Positions 35,295 through 46,369 of a stretch of DNA of 50,782 nucleotides are shown here, one piece after another (position 1 is the stretch's first letter; each line of letters begins with the position of its first letter). The translations under genes and the position numbers were made by a program. The DNA comes from Nitrospiraceae bacterium (GTDB lineage: Bacteria > Nitrospirota > Thermodesulfovibrionia > UBA6902), in NCBI GenBank assembly GCA_003599505.1, contig QZKO01000027.1, positions 1 to 50,782 of the forward strand. Reading direction: 5' to 3'. The notes below the pieces were generated by a model. The model made no database searches. It was given only the letters and a program-made list of their open reading frames with translations, and had not been told where the DNA came from.

Positions 35295-38123
35295 CTAACT
35301 GGTCCTTGCGTTTACCTGCACATTAACCTTCACAGTCGTCCCCCTGTTCTCTTCTCCGGTGATCTCCACCCTGCCGTCCCAGGGGAGCACTCTCTCCCGC
35401 ATGCTTATTAACCCGCATGAGTAAGGACTTGAAATCTGCTCCTCTACAATGCCCTTCCCGTTGTCTGTAATTAAAAGTTCCAGGCCGGAAGGGTCGACCT
35501 TTAAATTCACTTCGACCCTCGTTGCGTCCGCATGGCGGATAACATTTGTTATCGCCTCCTGGAAGATCCTGAAGATATTTGTCGCAAGCTCTTTCTCCAG
35601 GATAATGTCTTCAGGTATCATTCTGACCCCGCATTCAATCCCGGTCCTCTCCTGGAATTCCCTGGCCTGCCATTCAATTGCCGCTGAAAGCCCGAGGTCG
35701 TCAAGCATCCTCGGTCTGAGCTCGGAGGAAATCCTCTGTATGGTTTTATTGCCCATCTCGATAAGCTCAATCATCGACTTTATCTTATCAAGAAAAACCT
35801 CCTGGTCCCTGTGCAGCCGGCTGTGCAGCCATGCGAGATCGATCTTTAAAGCGGTCATCAACTGCCCCAGCTCGTCATGGATATCACGCGCGATCCGGCC
35901 CCTTTCTTCCTCACGGACGGATTGCAGATGCCCTGTCAGGTTGCGCAACTGTTTGTAAGATTCTTTCAGTCTTTTTTCAGCGTTCTTGCTCTCAATGGCC
36001 CCGGCCAATGTGTCTGCAGCGGCCTGCAGGAACTCGACTTCCCACTTTTCCTGCCTGTGCATCTCTTCCAGGAAGAGCGTTATTACCCCCATCACTTTAT
36101 ATTTTGACAGGAGAGGGACAATGTAATGTCCGTGGGGGCTTATCCCCTCGTAACAGCCTTCATGCCGTTCATCAAGGGAATTCGCAAACTGTATTCTGCC
36201 GCTTGAAGCGGCCTCTCCGCAGAGACATCTGCCGAAAGGGACCCTCGAACACACCTTTTGCTGGGGCGGGGGCAGATACCTGTTTACGGCAAGCGCCAGC
36301 ACTTCCGGCTCATCCTTAACAAGGAAAATGCCTCCTTTCTTGGGGGTCAGAAACGGGATGGACAGTATTATGTCAAGACCGCGGTTCAATAACTCATTAA
36401 GTGAAATATTCTCCAGGGACAATTGAAGGAGCGAATTAAGGACCTTCTGTGTCATGTAATTCCGTTTAATCTCAGCCTCAGCGAGCTTCTGCTCTGTAAT
36501 ATCATATAAGTATATCCTCACGGTCTTTTTATCCGGGACAAAGTGGCTGTATTCACCGAACGCCATGCCGCCGAACTTCACCTCATGATACGATATCCCC
36601 TTATTGAAGGAGTCCGGGGCCGCTGCGGTTTCATGAATACCCGGGGGCAGGATTTCATGCCCTCTTATGCCCAATTCATTTATAAGGCCGCGCGCCGCCG
36701 GATTCACATAAGTTATACCGAGGTCCATATTACATTCCATTACCGGATAGGGGCTCTTCTGGGGGAAAGACGCAAGGTTCCTGATTTCCTTCAGCATCAT
36801 AACGTTATTTATGGCCAGGGAGACTATGGCCCCAAGAGAGGTTGCCAGGCGCTCATCTTCCTCTGTAAATTCCTCAACGCCTCTTCCTTGTCCTGCGCCG
36901 GCAACGGGCTGGAAGTCCTTGTCGGCGAAATAAAGACCGCCGACAACTTTATTATGCAATGCAACCGGCACGCCGAGAAAGGTCTTCATCTCAGGATGCC
37001 CGTCAGGGAACCCCCGGAAGAAAGGGTGCCCTGATATATTATCAACACGGAGCGGCCTGTTTATTTTTAACGGATACCCGAGGAGACCTTTCCCCTCGGG
37101 CATGCCGTGTTCCCCGATAATATGTCCGCTCTTCTCCGGGCTTATCCCGGAGAATACAAAATATTCATATCCGCCTTTGTCATTCAAAATGCCTATTGCC
37201 GAATACCGGCATCCGATAAGCCTGCAGGCGTCGTCGGCTATCTTCGTGAGAAGCGTTTTCGTGTCGAACTCGGTGAGGATATCCTTTGATATGTCAAAAA
37301 GAGAACCGAGGTTTTCTGTAAGTCTTAAATTCATATCCGACTGGCCTTCTAATTGTCTTTGGGCTGCCTGTAGCTTTCCCCTCATTTCGTAGTTGAAGAT
37401 TTTAAGAATCCCTGCCACGGCCCAGGCTGCGCTTATGGCGCACGCGGCGCGAAATACCTGGACCGGCGCCTTCAATGTTGACAGGAATGAATCCGTGTTA
37501 ATGATGCTGGAAGGAAAGAAACCCCCTTCCGGAACGATCAAGCCGCCCAGGGCCCCGTAAACTAAAAAAGACATCCCTCCAACCACAAAAATTTTCCTTG
37601 CGCTTAAGGGCTGCAGGGTCTCCCGCCTGCTCTTATAATATAAGAGGAACCCGAGACCCGTCAGCAGCCCCCCGGGGAAACCGAGGAGATACCGGGCCCA
37701 GATGTTGCCGGTCTTCCAGAAGTCATGAGACACGGAACCCGCGGTAAAGATAATAATTCCGGTCACAGGCGTTATCCACCATGAAAGCAGCCGGGCAATA
37801 TTTTTTTGATATGGAGGAGAGCCCGGCCGGGTCAAACAAAAAAGTCTTCTGCCGAACTCAAAGAGGAAGATATAAGAAATTACAAGAGCAAACCAGCGGA
37901 CCAGGTCCAGCGCCGGATGACGCCCCTTGATTATCGCCCACATATCCAGAAATTCATTTAACCCGTGAACGAGGCCGAACAGGGCGAGCAGCCAGAAGAT
38001 ATTCGCAAGCCGGAAACCGCTTGCTTCCCTGGGCTGAGTCAGGATGGCAACCCCCATTGCCATAAAGGCAACGCCGTAGATAAAGAATACAATGTCGAGG
38101 TTTTCCTGGAAGAAATTCATCAA
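35295..38123 (-). CDS. Membrane GAF/PAS histidine kinase (HisKA_3 class)
   Basis: This 942-residue protein has about seven N-terminal hydrophobic segments (residues 10-250), a GAF domain (about 280-450), a PAS-like stretch (about 455-550), a second GAF (about 565-715), then HisKA_3 with ARDIHDELGQ and HATPase (NVIRHADA, DNGKGIVEEQ). The last 220 residues are strongly similar to the kinase at 30142, which indicates duplication within the operon. Its stop and the start of the CheB-CheR gene are 1 bp apart. Confidence 0.9.
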   Translation of the reverse strand: MMNFFQENLDIVFFIYGVAFMAMGVAILTQPREASGFRLANIFWLLALFGLVHGLNEFLDMWAIIKGRHPALDLVRWFALVISYIFLFEFGRRLFCLTRPGSPPYQKNIARLLSWWITPVTGIIIFTAGSVSHDFWKTGNIWARYLLGFPGGLLTGLGFLLYYKSRRETLQPLSARKIFVVGGMSFLVYGALGGLIVPEGGFFPSSIINTDSFLSTLKAPVQVFRAACAISAAWAVAGILKIFNYEMRGKLQAAQRQLEGQSDMNLRLTENLGSLFDISKDILTEFDTKTLLTKIADDACRLIGCRYSAIGILNDKGGYEYFVFSGISPEKSGHIIGEHGMPEGKGLLGYPLKINRPLRVDNISGHPFFRGFPDGHPEMKTFLGVPVALHNKVVGGLYFADKDFQPVAGAGQGRGVEEFTEEDERLATSLGAIVSLAINNVMMLKEIRNLASFPQKSPYPVMECNMDLGITYVNPAARGLINELGIRGHEILPPGIHETAAAPDSFNKGISYHEVKFGGMAFGEYSHFVPDKKTVRIYLYDITEQKLAEAEIKRNYMTQKVLNSLLQLSLENISLNELLNRGLDIILSIPFLTPKKGGIFLVKDEPEVLALAVNRYLPPPQQKVCSRVPFGRCLCGEAASSGRIQFANSLDERHEGCYEGISPHGHYIVPLLSKYKVMGVITLFLEEMHRQEKWEVEFLQAAADTLAGAIESKNAEKRLKESYKQLRNLTGHLQSVREEERGRIARDIHDELGQLMTALKIDLAWLHSRLHRDQEVFLDKIKSMIELIEMGNKTIQRISSELRPRMLDDLGLSAAIEWQAREFQERTGIECGVRMIPEDIILEKELATNIFRIFQEAITNVIRHADATRVEVNLKVDPSGLELLITDNGKGIVEEQISSPYSCGLISMRERVLPWDGRVEITGEENRGTTVKVNVQVNARTS

Positions 38124-38136
38124 GCTGACTGCCGTG

Positions 38137-40689
38137 TTACGGCGAAACCTGTTTCAGGTCCGAACCCGGTCTTCCTATATGATAACCCTGGGCATAATCA
38201 AGCTCCAGGAGCTCGGTCGCCCTGAAGATTTCCTCGTCTTCAACGAATTCGGCAATGGTCTTGATACCCACGCCTTTGGCAAATGTTGCTATGCTTTTCA
38301 CAATTGCCGTATCCACCTCTTTGGCCCCGACGAGGCTCCTTATGAATTCGCCTTCTATCTTTACATAATCAATGGGGAAGAATTTTATATACTGGAATGA
38401 AGAAAAGCCGGACCCGAAGTCGTCAATGGCGAATTTAAACCCCTCAAACTTGAGGTCCAGGACGAATTTCTCAAGCAGGTTCAGGTTCCTTACCGTGTCC
38501 CTTTCAGTTATCTCAAAAATTATATTCGTGGGGTTTATGTCATGGTCTTTTACCATGCCGCGCACGGTCGGTATGAATTCCGAAAAGATGAGCGCCTTGG
38601 GAGATATGTTTATGAACAGTTTCCCGTTGTAATTTATCTCCGCGGCCTTCCTGAACGCCTTTTCCATGAGTATATAGTCCATCTTGCTTATTACGCCGAT
38701 ATCAGTCGCCAGATCGACAAACTCCGCCGCCGTCATCAGCTTGCCGTTATGCTCTATCCTCATCAGGGTCTCATACGCCTCGACTTCCCCTGTTTTGATA
38801 TTCACGATCGGCTGGAAATGGGGGGCTACCCTTTTTTCATCTATTGCGTTTGTGATTATTATGCACTTCTCGCTTATGTCCTTGAAGACTTCCGCGACGT
38901 CTTCAAAAGAAGGCATCAGGATTTTGTCCTTTCCGGAAGTCTTGGCCCTGACCACCATGTTGTCGGCAAGGATGAAAAGGTCTCTCGAGGACTTGGTGTG
39001 GTCGGGGAACGTGGCTACCCCCATGGAGACCGTGGCCTTTACCGTGGTCCCGTCGACCGCCCTCAGTGAAAAGTCCCTCAACCCCTCCCTGATCCTCTTG
39101 CCTACATAGAACGCGTGCTCCTGGTCGGCGTCAAGGACAATGCCCGCGAATTCATCGCCGCCGTACCGCGCGACTATGTCTTCCTTCCTGAAAACGCTGC
39201 GTATGACAGAGGCGACCCCCTGAAGGAACTTATCACCGAAGATATGCCCGTATACATCATTGATAAGTTTAAAGTTGTCTATATCGATTACCAGGAGCGA
39301 GAATTTCGCGTTATGTCTTTTGGCCCTCTCAGCTTCGTAATCGAGCATCTCCCAGAATACCCTCTGGTTGAAAAGCCCGGTGAGGGGGTCTCTTGTAGCG
39401 TAATATTCAAGGTCATGGGTGTATTTGTATATCGCCTTGACGGAGCCGACGACATTAAGCAGCGTCGTAAGCACTCCTTCTATGACAAGGGACCTGGTCG
39501 GGTCGGAAGACAGGTCCACATTGACCCCGATCCCCATAATGCCGCCTATCCTCGGGGTGTCGAGGATCAGGGTTTTTGTCTGAAGCTCGAGGGTCCCCTC
39601 TGTCAGCTCGGGGAGGTTGTAGAGCGGAAGCGCGATAGTATGTGTCATATTCATGGAGTTCAGGTCCCTGAAATATATATTCGCCATCAGCTTCTGTCTG
39701 ACTATCTTCTCGAGGGTCTCTCTTGTTTTCTGGCTCGGGGTATTTCTCCAGAATATCTCGACTTCATAAGTTTCATCGTTTATCACAAACAGGGAAAAGA
39801 TGCAATAAGCCTCCATTATCCTGTTGATCTCCACCAGGATATGTTTTATGTGGTCCTTCCAGTCCTTTACAATCTCAGAGGTTATTATGAACCTCTCAAG
39901 CAGCCTTATCTCGAATTCGAGAATGTTCTTGTCTATCGCTATCTCCCTCAACTTCCGGACAGTCATCTTCAGTCCGTCAAAAAGCTCATTAAGGTCCCGG
40001 AAGACGAGGTCCACGTCGTTCATTTCAAGGGTCTTAAGGTCCTTAACGGTGTTTACATTTTCAACCCTTTTTCTCAGGGCGCTTACCGAGCCGGTTATCC
40101 TCCTTGAGATAATAAGCGACACAAGGAAGGCGCCAAGCAGTGGTATGGGAGAGATTAATAACAGGATCAGTCTTACGTCTTTTTTCCCTTTTTTTATGAC
40201 TTCGGTAAAATCGTCAGTGACCTCGATGACCCCAAGCACATCGCCTGCGTCCGCATTCGTGTGACATTTCAGGCACTCTGCCTTCGCGTTCAGGGGATAA
40301 AGATACCTTATCGTATTTTTTGTCTCCAGTGTTTTCTCTCTGCCGTCAAGGAAGATATCCGATATTCCCTTATCCACGGCAGGCTGCCTGATCTTGCCGT
40401 AGAGCCCCTCGACAAGGTCCCCCCTGTAAACTTCGACTGTGTAATTCGTATTTCTGAACAGCTCGTTATTGCTGTCTAAAACCTCATTTATGTCGTTTCT
40501 GCTCCACCCCTTCTTCATAATATGGAACAGGGTATTAAAGGTCGTCCCCGCCACATTTTTGGATATCTCTTTCGCCTCGCTCCTGACATTTCCTTCATGC
40601 CAGTAAGAAATGACATAATACGTAATTGAAAATATCAGGATGGAGCCCAGGATTGTGCCTGCAACTATGAAGTTCTTAAGGTCTTTCAT
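38137..40689 (-). CDS. GGDEF-EAL protein with a periplasmic heme c sensor domain
   Basis: This 850-residue protein is first in the operon. TM1 is at residues 8-28. The periplasmic domain of about 140 residues (Tll0287/DUF3365-like) has a CLKCH heme c site at 139-143. TM2 is at 172-195, then HAMP, a GAF-like region, GGDEF (ARYGGDEFAG, intact active site) and EAL. In EAL the signature is ETL (YETLMR), NISPKAL and DDFGSGFSS are present, and the usual KID is KIE, so phosphodiesterase activity is uncertain. It is likely a redox or ligand sensor that sets c-di-GMP. Confidence 0.92.
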   Translation of the reverse strand: MKDLKNFIVAGTILGSILIFSITYYVISYWHEGNVRSEAKEISKNVAGTTFNTLFHIMKKGWSRNDINEVLDSNNELFRNTNYTVEVYRGDLVEGLYGKIRQPAVDKGISDIFLDGREKTLETKNTIRYLYPLNAKAECLKCHTNADAGDVLGVIEVTDDFTEVIKKGKKDVRLILLLISPIPLLGAFLVSLIISRRITGSVSALRKRVENVNTVKDLKTLEMNDVDLVFRDLNELFDGLKMTVRKLREIAIDKNILEFEIRLLERFIITSEIVKDWKDHIKHILVEINRIMEAYCIFSLFVINDETYEVEIFWRNTPSQKTRETLEKIVRQKLMANIYFRDLNSMNMTHTIALPLYNLPELTEGTLELQTKTLILDTPRIGGIMGIGVNVDLSSDPTRSLVIEGVLTTLLNVVGSVKAIYKYTHDLEYYATRDPLTGLFNQRVFWEMLDYEAERAKRHNAKFSLLVIDIDNFKLINDVYGHIFGDKFLQGVASVIRSVFRKEDIVARYGGDEFAGIVLDADQEHAFYVGKRIREGLRDFSLRAVDGTTVKATVSMGVATFPDHTKSSRDLFILADNMVVRAKTSGKDKILMPSFEDVAEVFKDISEKCIIITNAIDEKRVAPHFQPIVNIKTGEVEAYETLMRIEHNGKLMTAAEFVDLATDIGVISKMDYILMEKAFRKAAEINYNGKLFINISPKALIFSEFIPTVRGMVKDHDINPTNIIFEITERDTVRNLNLLEKFVLDLKFEGFKFAIDDFGSGFSSFQYIKFFPIDYVKIEGEFIRSLVGAKEVDTAIVKSIATFAKGVGIKTIAEFVEDEEIFRATELLELDYAQGYHIGRPGSDLKQVSP

Positions 40690-40790
40690 GAGATATCGTT
40701 ACCTTAACTGCATGCAAGGGTGTTTACCAAAGTCTGCCGGCCAAAAACTTTACAACTATAGCATTTTTTTTAAAAAAAGTTCCACAGATA

Positions 40791-40824
40791 AAAAGGGCTT
40801 TATCCGGATCACCGGATAAAGCCC
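40791..40824 (-). terminator. Intrinsic terminator after the multiheme cytochrome gene
   Basis: A perfect 13-bp stem GGGCTTTATCCGG/CCGGATAAAGCCC (40795-40807 with 40812-40824) with a 4-base loop is followed on the minus strand by TTTT. It ends the cytochrome transcript 28 bp after its second stop, which supports transcription through the in-frame TGA. Confidence 0.9.
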
Positions 40825-40851
40825 TCGAATCAATAGACTTGTCTGAACGGA

Positions 40852-42087
40852 TTAAAACTCTACCTTTTTACTGACCTTTTTCCAGTCTGCCGTATCGCCT
40901 TCCTCATAAATGAATTTGTACGTGGCTTCGACAGTAGCGGATTTCGTATCAGCCTTCAGAGGCACTACGAATGTAAGAGAATCCGTCTTAAGGGGTTCAA
41001 GCCCGAGATTTATATGCGTCATCGCGGTCAGGTCCCAGTCGTTAAAGCCCATCCATCCTTCCTTGTTTGAAGGCAGATGAAGGTCATAGACTTCATAATT
41101 CTTTGTTTCTGAAAATAAAACCTTGCCGTCCTGGTCTTTCACGGTCACTTCCAGTGCCGCTTTGGGGATGAATACTCAGCCGTGCGGCAGGTCGTGAGGA
41201 CTGTTGTTTTTCAGTTGCACATTCATGACTACAGCGGGCATCATTATGTCCTTCAGATGATCAAAATGACGGGTAGGAGTGGCGGTTAATGTAAGGTCGA
41301 TAGCGGTTGCCGCGAACTCCTTTTCATAGATTCCGGGGAACCTGTGGCTTTCGCCGCCTTTACCCTTCATATGGCAATCCTGGCAGGTCTGCTTGCCGCC
41401 GTGCGCTATATAATGTTCCTGGTAAACCGACCACTGCGTCGGACACTCCTTGGAAGACAGACCCGGCGGGCAGCCGTGGTGGCATGCCATGCAGAACTCG
41501 GACTTCTTCATGTTTTCCGACTTTACGGTATTAAAACCGAAATCTTTATGAGGGGGGTTCTTCGCGTCTCCGGGCCCGAAAATCGTGTTCGGTTCCGGCG
41601 GAGCGGGAGGATGGCCTTCTACAAGTCCCCCCGGCGTTTTGACGCCGTGACATGTAATGCAGTTGATATCGAGCTTTGAGAGCTCTTTTAATGCAGCTTC
41701 CTTTTTGGCCGCGTCTTTTTCATCCGCGGCTGTCACCACTAATCCCGCAATCTGCACCGCGAGCTCGTCAGAAGCGTTCAGAGCGGCAGGCGCGTGACAC
41801 ATGAGGCACATATCTCTCAGCATGGTCCTCTTTACCTCGGGGTTTTTATTTTTATCTACCCCTTTCAATATAAAGGTCCTGAAGGTCCTGAGGGAACGCG
41901 GATCGGTTATCGATTTGGCATGCCATGATTTCGACCAGTTTTCGTGAATATCAGTATGGCATCCAATACACTGACTTGAATCTGTCGACGCGACTATCTC
42001 ATCGATCGTGTTGGCCTTTTGGGCGGAAGCCGTCAAAGGCGCCGCTATAAAGACCGCAAACAGAAGCATTACAAACAAATGTTTCAT
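40852..42087 (-). CDS. Five-heme cytochrome c, probable selenoprotein (in-frame TGA), ExtKL-like
   Basis: Read through a TGA at 41176-41178, the frame gives 411 residues. It has a signal peptide (residues 1-22) and five CxxCH heme sites (40-44, 94-98, 143-147, 199-203, 235-239). Residue 304 would be selenocysteine in the context HDLPHG-Sec-VFIPKAALEV, followed by a 107-residue beta domain. Without readthrough, the frame on either side stays open with no frameshift, the second part lacks a ribosome-binding site, and one terminator follows both. Geobacter cytochromes of the ExtKL type are, from memory, reported selenoproteins of similar layout. No ext partner genes are near. Confidence 0.8.
41142..41178 (-). 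promoter_or_regulatory. Candidate bacterial SECIS element
   Basis: Directly after the TGA, the mRNA can form GCGGCAC-UGGAA-GUG(A)CCGU, a seven-pair stem with one bulged A (a terminal G-U included) and an apical loop at +23 to +27 from the UGA. The loop has GG at its second and third positions. Distance and the early-loop G fit the general rules for bacterial SECIS hairpins. Confidence 0.6.
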
Positions 42088-42178
42088 AAAATCCTCCTTT
42101 CATTTTTTGTTTTTTCAAGTTTCAACTTGATATTCAAAACGGATGATTCCGGGGAACTGATTGATACAAAAGTTAACC

Positions 42179-42209
42179 ATTATAATTTAAAGTGGTTATA
42201 AGTTGTCAA
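42179..42209 (-). promoter_or_regulatory. Sigma70-type promoter of the cytochrome gene
   Basis: On the minus strand, TTGACA (42204-42209) and TATAAT (42179-42184) are both perfect but 19 bp apart, slightly long. They lie about 92 bp before the cytochrome ATG at 42087, which has a GGAGG site. Confidence 0.5.
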
Positions 42210-42233
42210 GGGCGAAACAGAAGGGGGTTAAAG

Positions 42234-42319
42234 TGGCGGAGGGGGTAGGATTCGAACCCACGGGACTTTCGTCCTACGGTTTTCAAGACCGTCGCCATCG
42301 ACCACTCGGCCACCCCTCC
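42234..42319 (-). tRNA. tRNA-Ser (anticodon UGA)
   Basis: A complete class II tRNA of 86 bases on the minus strand. The acceptor GGAGGGG pairs with CCCCTCC, and the anticodon loop CTTGAAA holds TGA (reads UCA Ser). It has a long variable arm (AGGACGAAAGTCC region), a T-loop GGTTCGAATCC, discriminator G and an encoded CCA. It lies directly downstream of serS. Confidence 0.96.
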
Positions 42320-42335
42320 AATCCAAAGTTCATGG

Positions 42336-44779
<2,444 letters not shown>

Positions 44780-44789
44780 CTTGCCCCCT

Positions 44790-44830
44790 CGGACCCTCGG
44801 ACCCTTGGACCCTTGCCCCCTCGAACCCTG
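44790..44830. repeat. Octamer tandem repeat between rtcA and the M23 gene
   Basis: Five imperfect copies with period 8 (GACCCTCG, GACCCTTG, GACCCTTG, CCCCCTCG, AACCCTGT) fill the short divergent spacer. The same units occur at 414-460, and one near 49109-49117. Confidence 0.65.
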
Positions 44831-44853
44831 TTTTATTGCTATAATAAGACATC

Positions 44854-45699
44854 TTGCCTGGAAAATTATTATATAGGACCGCTCTCGCTCTTATTATATT
44901 CTTCTCTCTGCCTATCCGGGCTTTTGCCCTCACAGTGGAGCTGCAGCCCGGCGAGGTGCTGCCCGGCGGTATTTTCCTTCTTAAGGCACAGGCAGAGACT
45001 GCCGCCTCTCTTCAGGCCGAATTCGCGGGCAGAAAAATAGACCTCCATAAGGACCGGGAAGATCATTTCATGGCATTAGTGCCTGTTGAAATTGATTTGC
45101 CTCCTGAAAAGCATCCTGTTACCATTATATCAGGGGACGAGAAGAGAGTTGCGTACGTTACTGTAAGACCGCACAGGTTTTTAACTAAAAAAATAACCCT
45201 TCCCGAAGAGAAGGTGATACCGGGCCCGGAGAGCCTGAAGCGCGCTGAAAGAGAAGCGGCCCTTCTCGGGAGCATAATCGCCCCGCAAAGCGCGCCGGCA
45301 TGGGAAGGGACCTCCATTCCGCCCACGGATACGGAGATTTCCGAGGTATTCGGGGTCAGGAGGATTATGAATGGAAAAAAGACCGGCATTCACAGGGGGA
45401 CCGATTTCAGGGGGCGGACCGGAACGCCGGTGAAGGCGATTAACTCAGGCTCGGTCGTATTGGCTGAAGACTTCTTTTTCGGCGGGAACACATTGATCAT
45501 CGACCACGGCGCCGGACTTTATTCAATATACATGCATCTCTCGGACTTTAACGCGTCAAGGGGCGACAGGGTATCAAAGGGACAGGTGATAGGGTTTGTC
45601 GGCAGCACAGGCCGCGCGACAGGGCCGCATTTGCATTTAGGCATCAAACTCCTTGGAGTAAGCGTAAATCCCGAGGCTTTGTTTGAGCTGGAGTTATAG
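44854..45699 (+). CDS. M23-family metallopeptidase (LytM-like)
   Basis: This 281-residue exported protein starts at TTG 44854 and has a signal peptide (about residues 6-24, ending RAFA). An N-terminal beta region is followed by a LytM domain with zinc ligands in IHRGTDFRG and MHL, and in GPHLHLGI. It probably cuts or binds peptidoglycan crosslinks in the periplasm. The next gene starts 5 bp later, so an operon is likely. The unusual TTG start is chosen because it opens the signal peptide. Confidence 0.88.
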   Translation: MPGKLLYRTALALIIFFSLPIRAFALTVELQPGEVLPGGIFLLKAQAETAASLQAEFAGRKIDLHKDREDHFMALVPVEIDLPPEKHPVTIISGDEKRVAYVTVRPHRFLTKKITLPEEKVIPGPESLKRAEREAALLGSIIAPQSAPAWEGTSIPPTDTEISEVFGVRRIMNGKKTGIHRGTDFRGRTGTPVKAINSGSVVLAEDFFFGGNTLIIDHGAGLYSIYMHLSDFNASRGDRVSKGQVIGFVGSTGRATGPHLHLGIKLLGVSVNPEALFELEL

Positions 45700-45703
45700 T
45701 TAT

Positions 45704-46360
45704 ATGAACAGGAATGGATTATTATTTAAATTCCTCTATCTGACCGTCTTCGCGGTCGCGATGGCTTTTTCCGAAGCGTCCGTTGTCGTTTACCTGCGCG
45801 CGATATTCCGCCCTGAAGGCTTTCAGTTCCCCATGCAGGCAATGACGGATTTTAAAATTACAGTAGAGGTCTTCCGTGAGGCCGCGACGATATTTATGCT
45901 GCTGTCCGTTGCCTTTCTCGCGGGCAAAGGCCGCTGGGAGCGGTCCGCGTATTTCATGTTTTCATTCAGCGTGTGGGATATCTTCTATTATGTGTGGCTT
46001 AAAGTCCTGCTCGACTGGCCCGCCTCAATATTCGACTGGGACATTTTATTTCTCATCCCGCATCCCTGGATAGCCCCGGTAATCGCTCCGGTCTCGGTCT
46101 CTATACTGATGATGACCTCCGGCGTCCTGATCGCGTGGCTGCTTCACAAGGGATACGGCTTCAAACCGGAATTCCTCTCTTATATCTTTGCGGCGTCCGG
46201 AACGGCATTGCTGCTGTATTCATTTATGCATGACACCGGGGCGGCGCTGCGTCGGCAGATGCCGGAGCCGTACCGGTATGAGCTCCTGATTGCCGGGGAC
46301 GCTTTGCTTGTGGCCGCGTTTCTGGCGCCGTATCTGAAAATCGTGAGACAGAAAGGCTGA
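45704..46360 (+). CDS. Conserved six-helix inner-membrane protein, unknown function
   Basis: This 218-residue protein (ATG 45704, GGAG upstream) has about six hydrophobic helices. Recognisable stretches are AFSEASVVVYLRAIF, GRWERSAYFMFSFSVWDIFYYVW and the WDILFLIPHPW loop. I know no function for this family. It lies between M23 and M48 peptidase genes in one direction with gaps of 4 and 9 bp, so a role in the envelope is plausible. Confidence 0.75.
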   Translation: MNRNGLLFKFLYLTVFAVAMAFSEASVVVYLRAIFRPEGFQFPMQAMTDFKITVEVFREAATIFMLLSVAFLAGKGRWERSAYFMFSFSVWDIFYYVWLKVLLDWPASIFDWDILFLIPHPWIAPVIAPVSVSILMMTSGVLIAWLLHKGYGFKPEFLSYIFAASGTALLLYSFMHDTGAALRRQMPEPYRYELLIAGDALLVAAFLAPYLKIVRQKG

Positions 46361-46369
46361 CGCGGCTTA

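Noticed and set aside
39115-40107. 330-codon plus-strand frame opposite the GGDEF-EAL gene
   Set aside because: Opposite strand of a well-supported gene with clear domains; the translation has no recognisable features.
40852-41148. Independent small gene downstream of the cytochrome
   Set aside because: The GTG start has no ribosome-binding site and the frame continues the cytochrome across the TGA, so it is treated as the C-terminal part of one protein.
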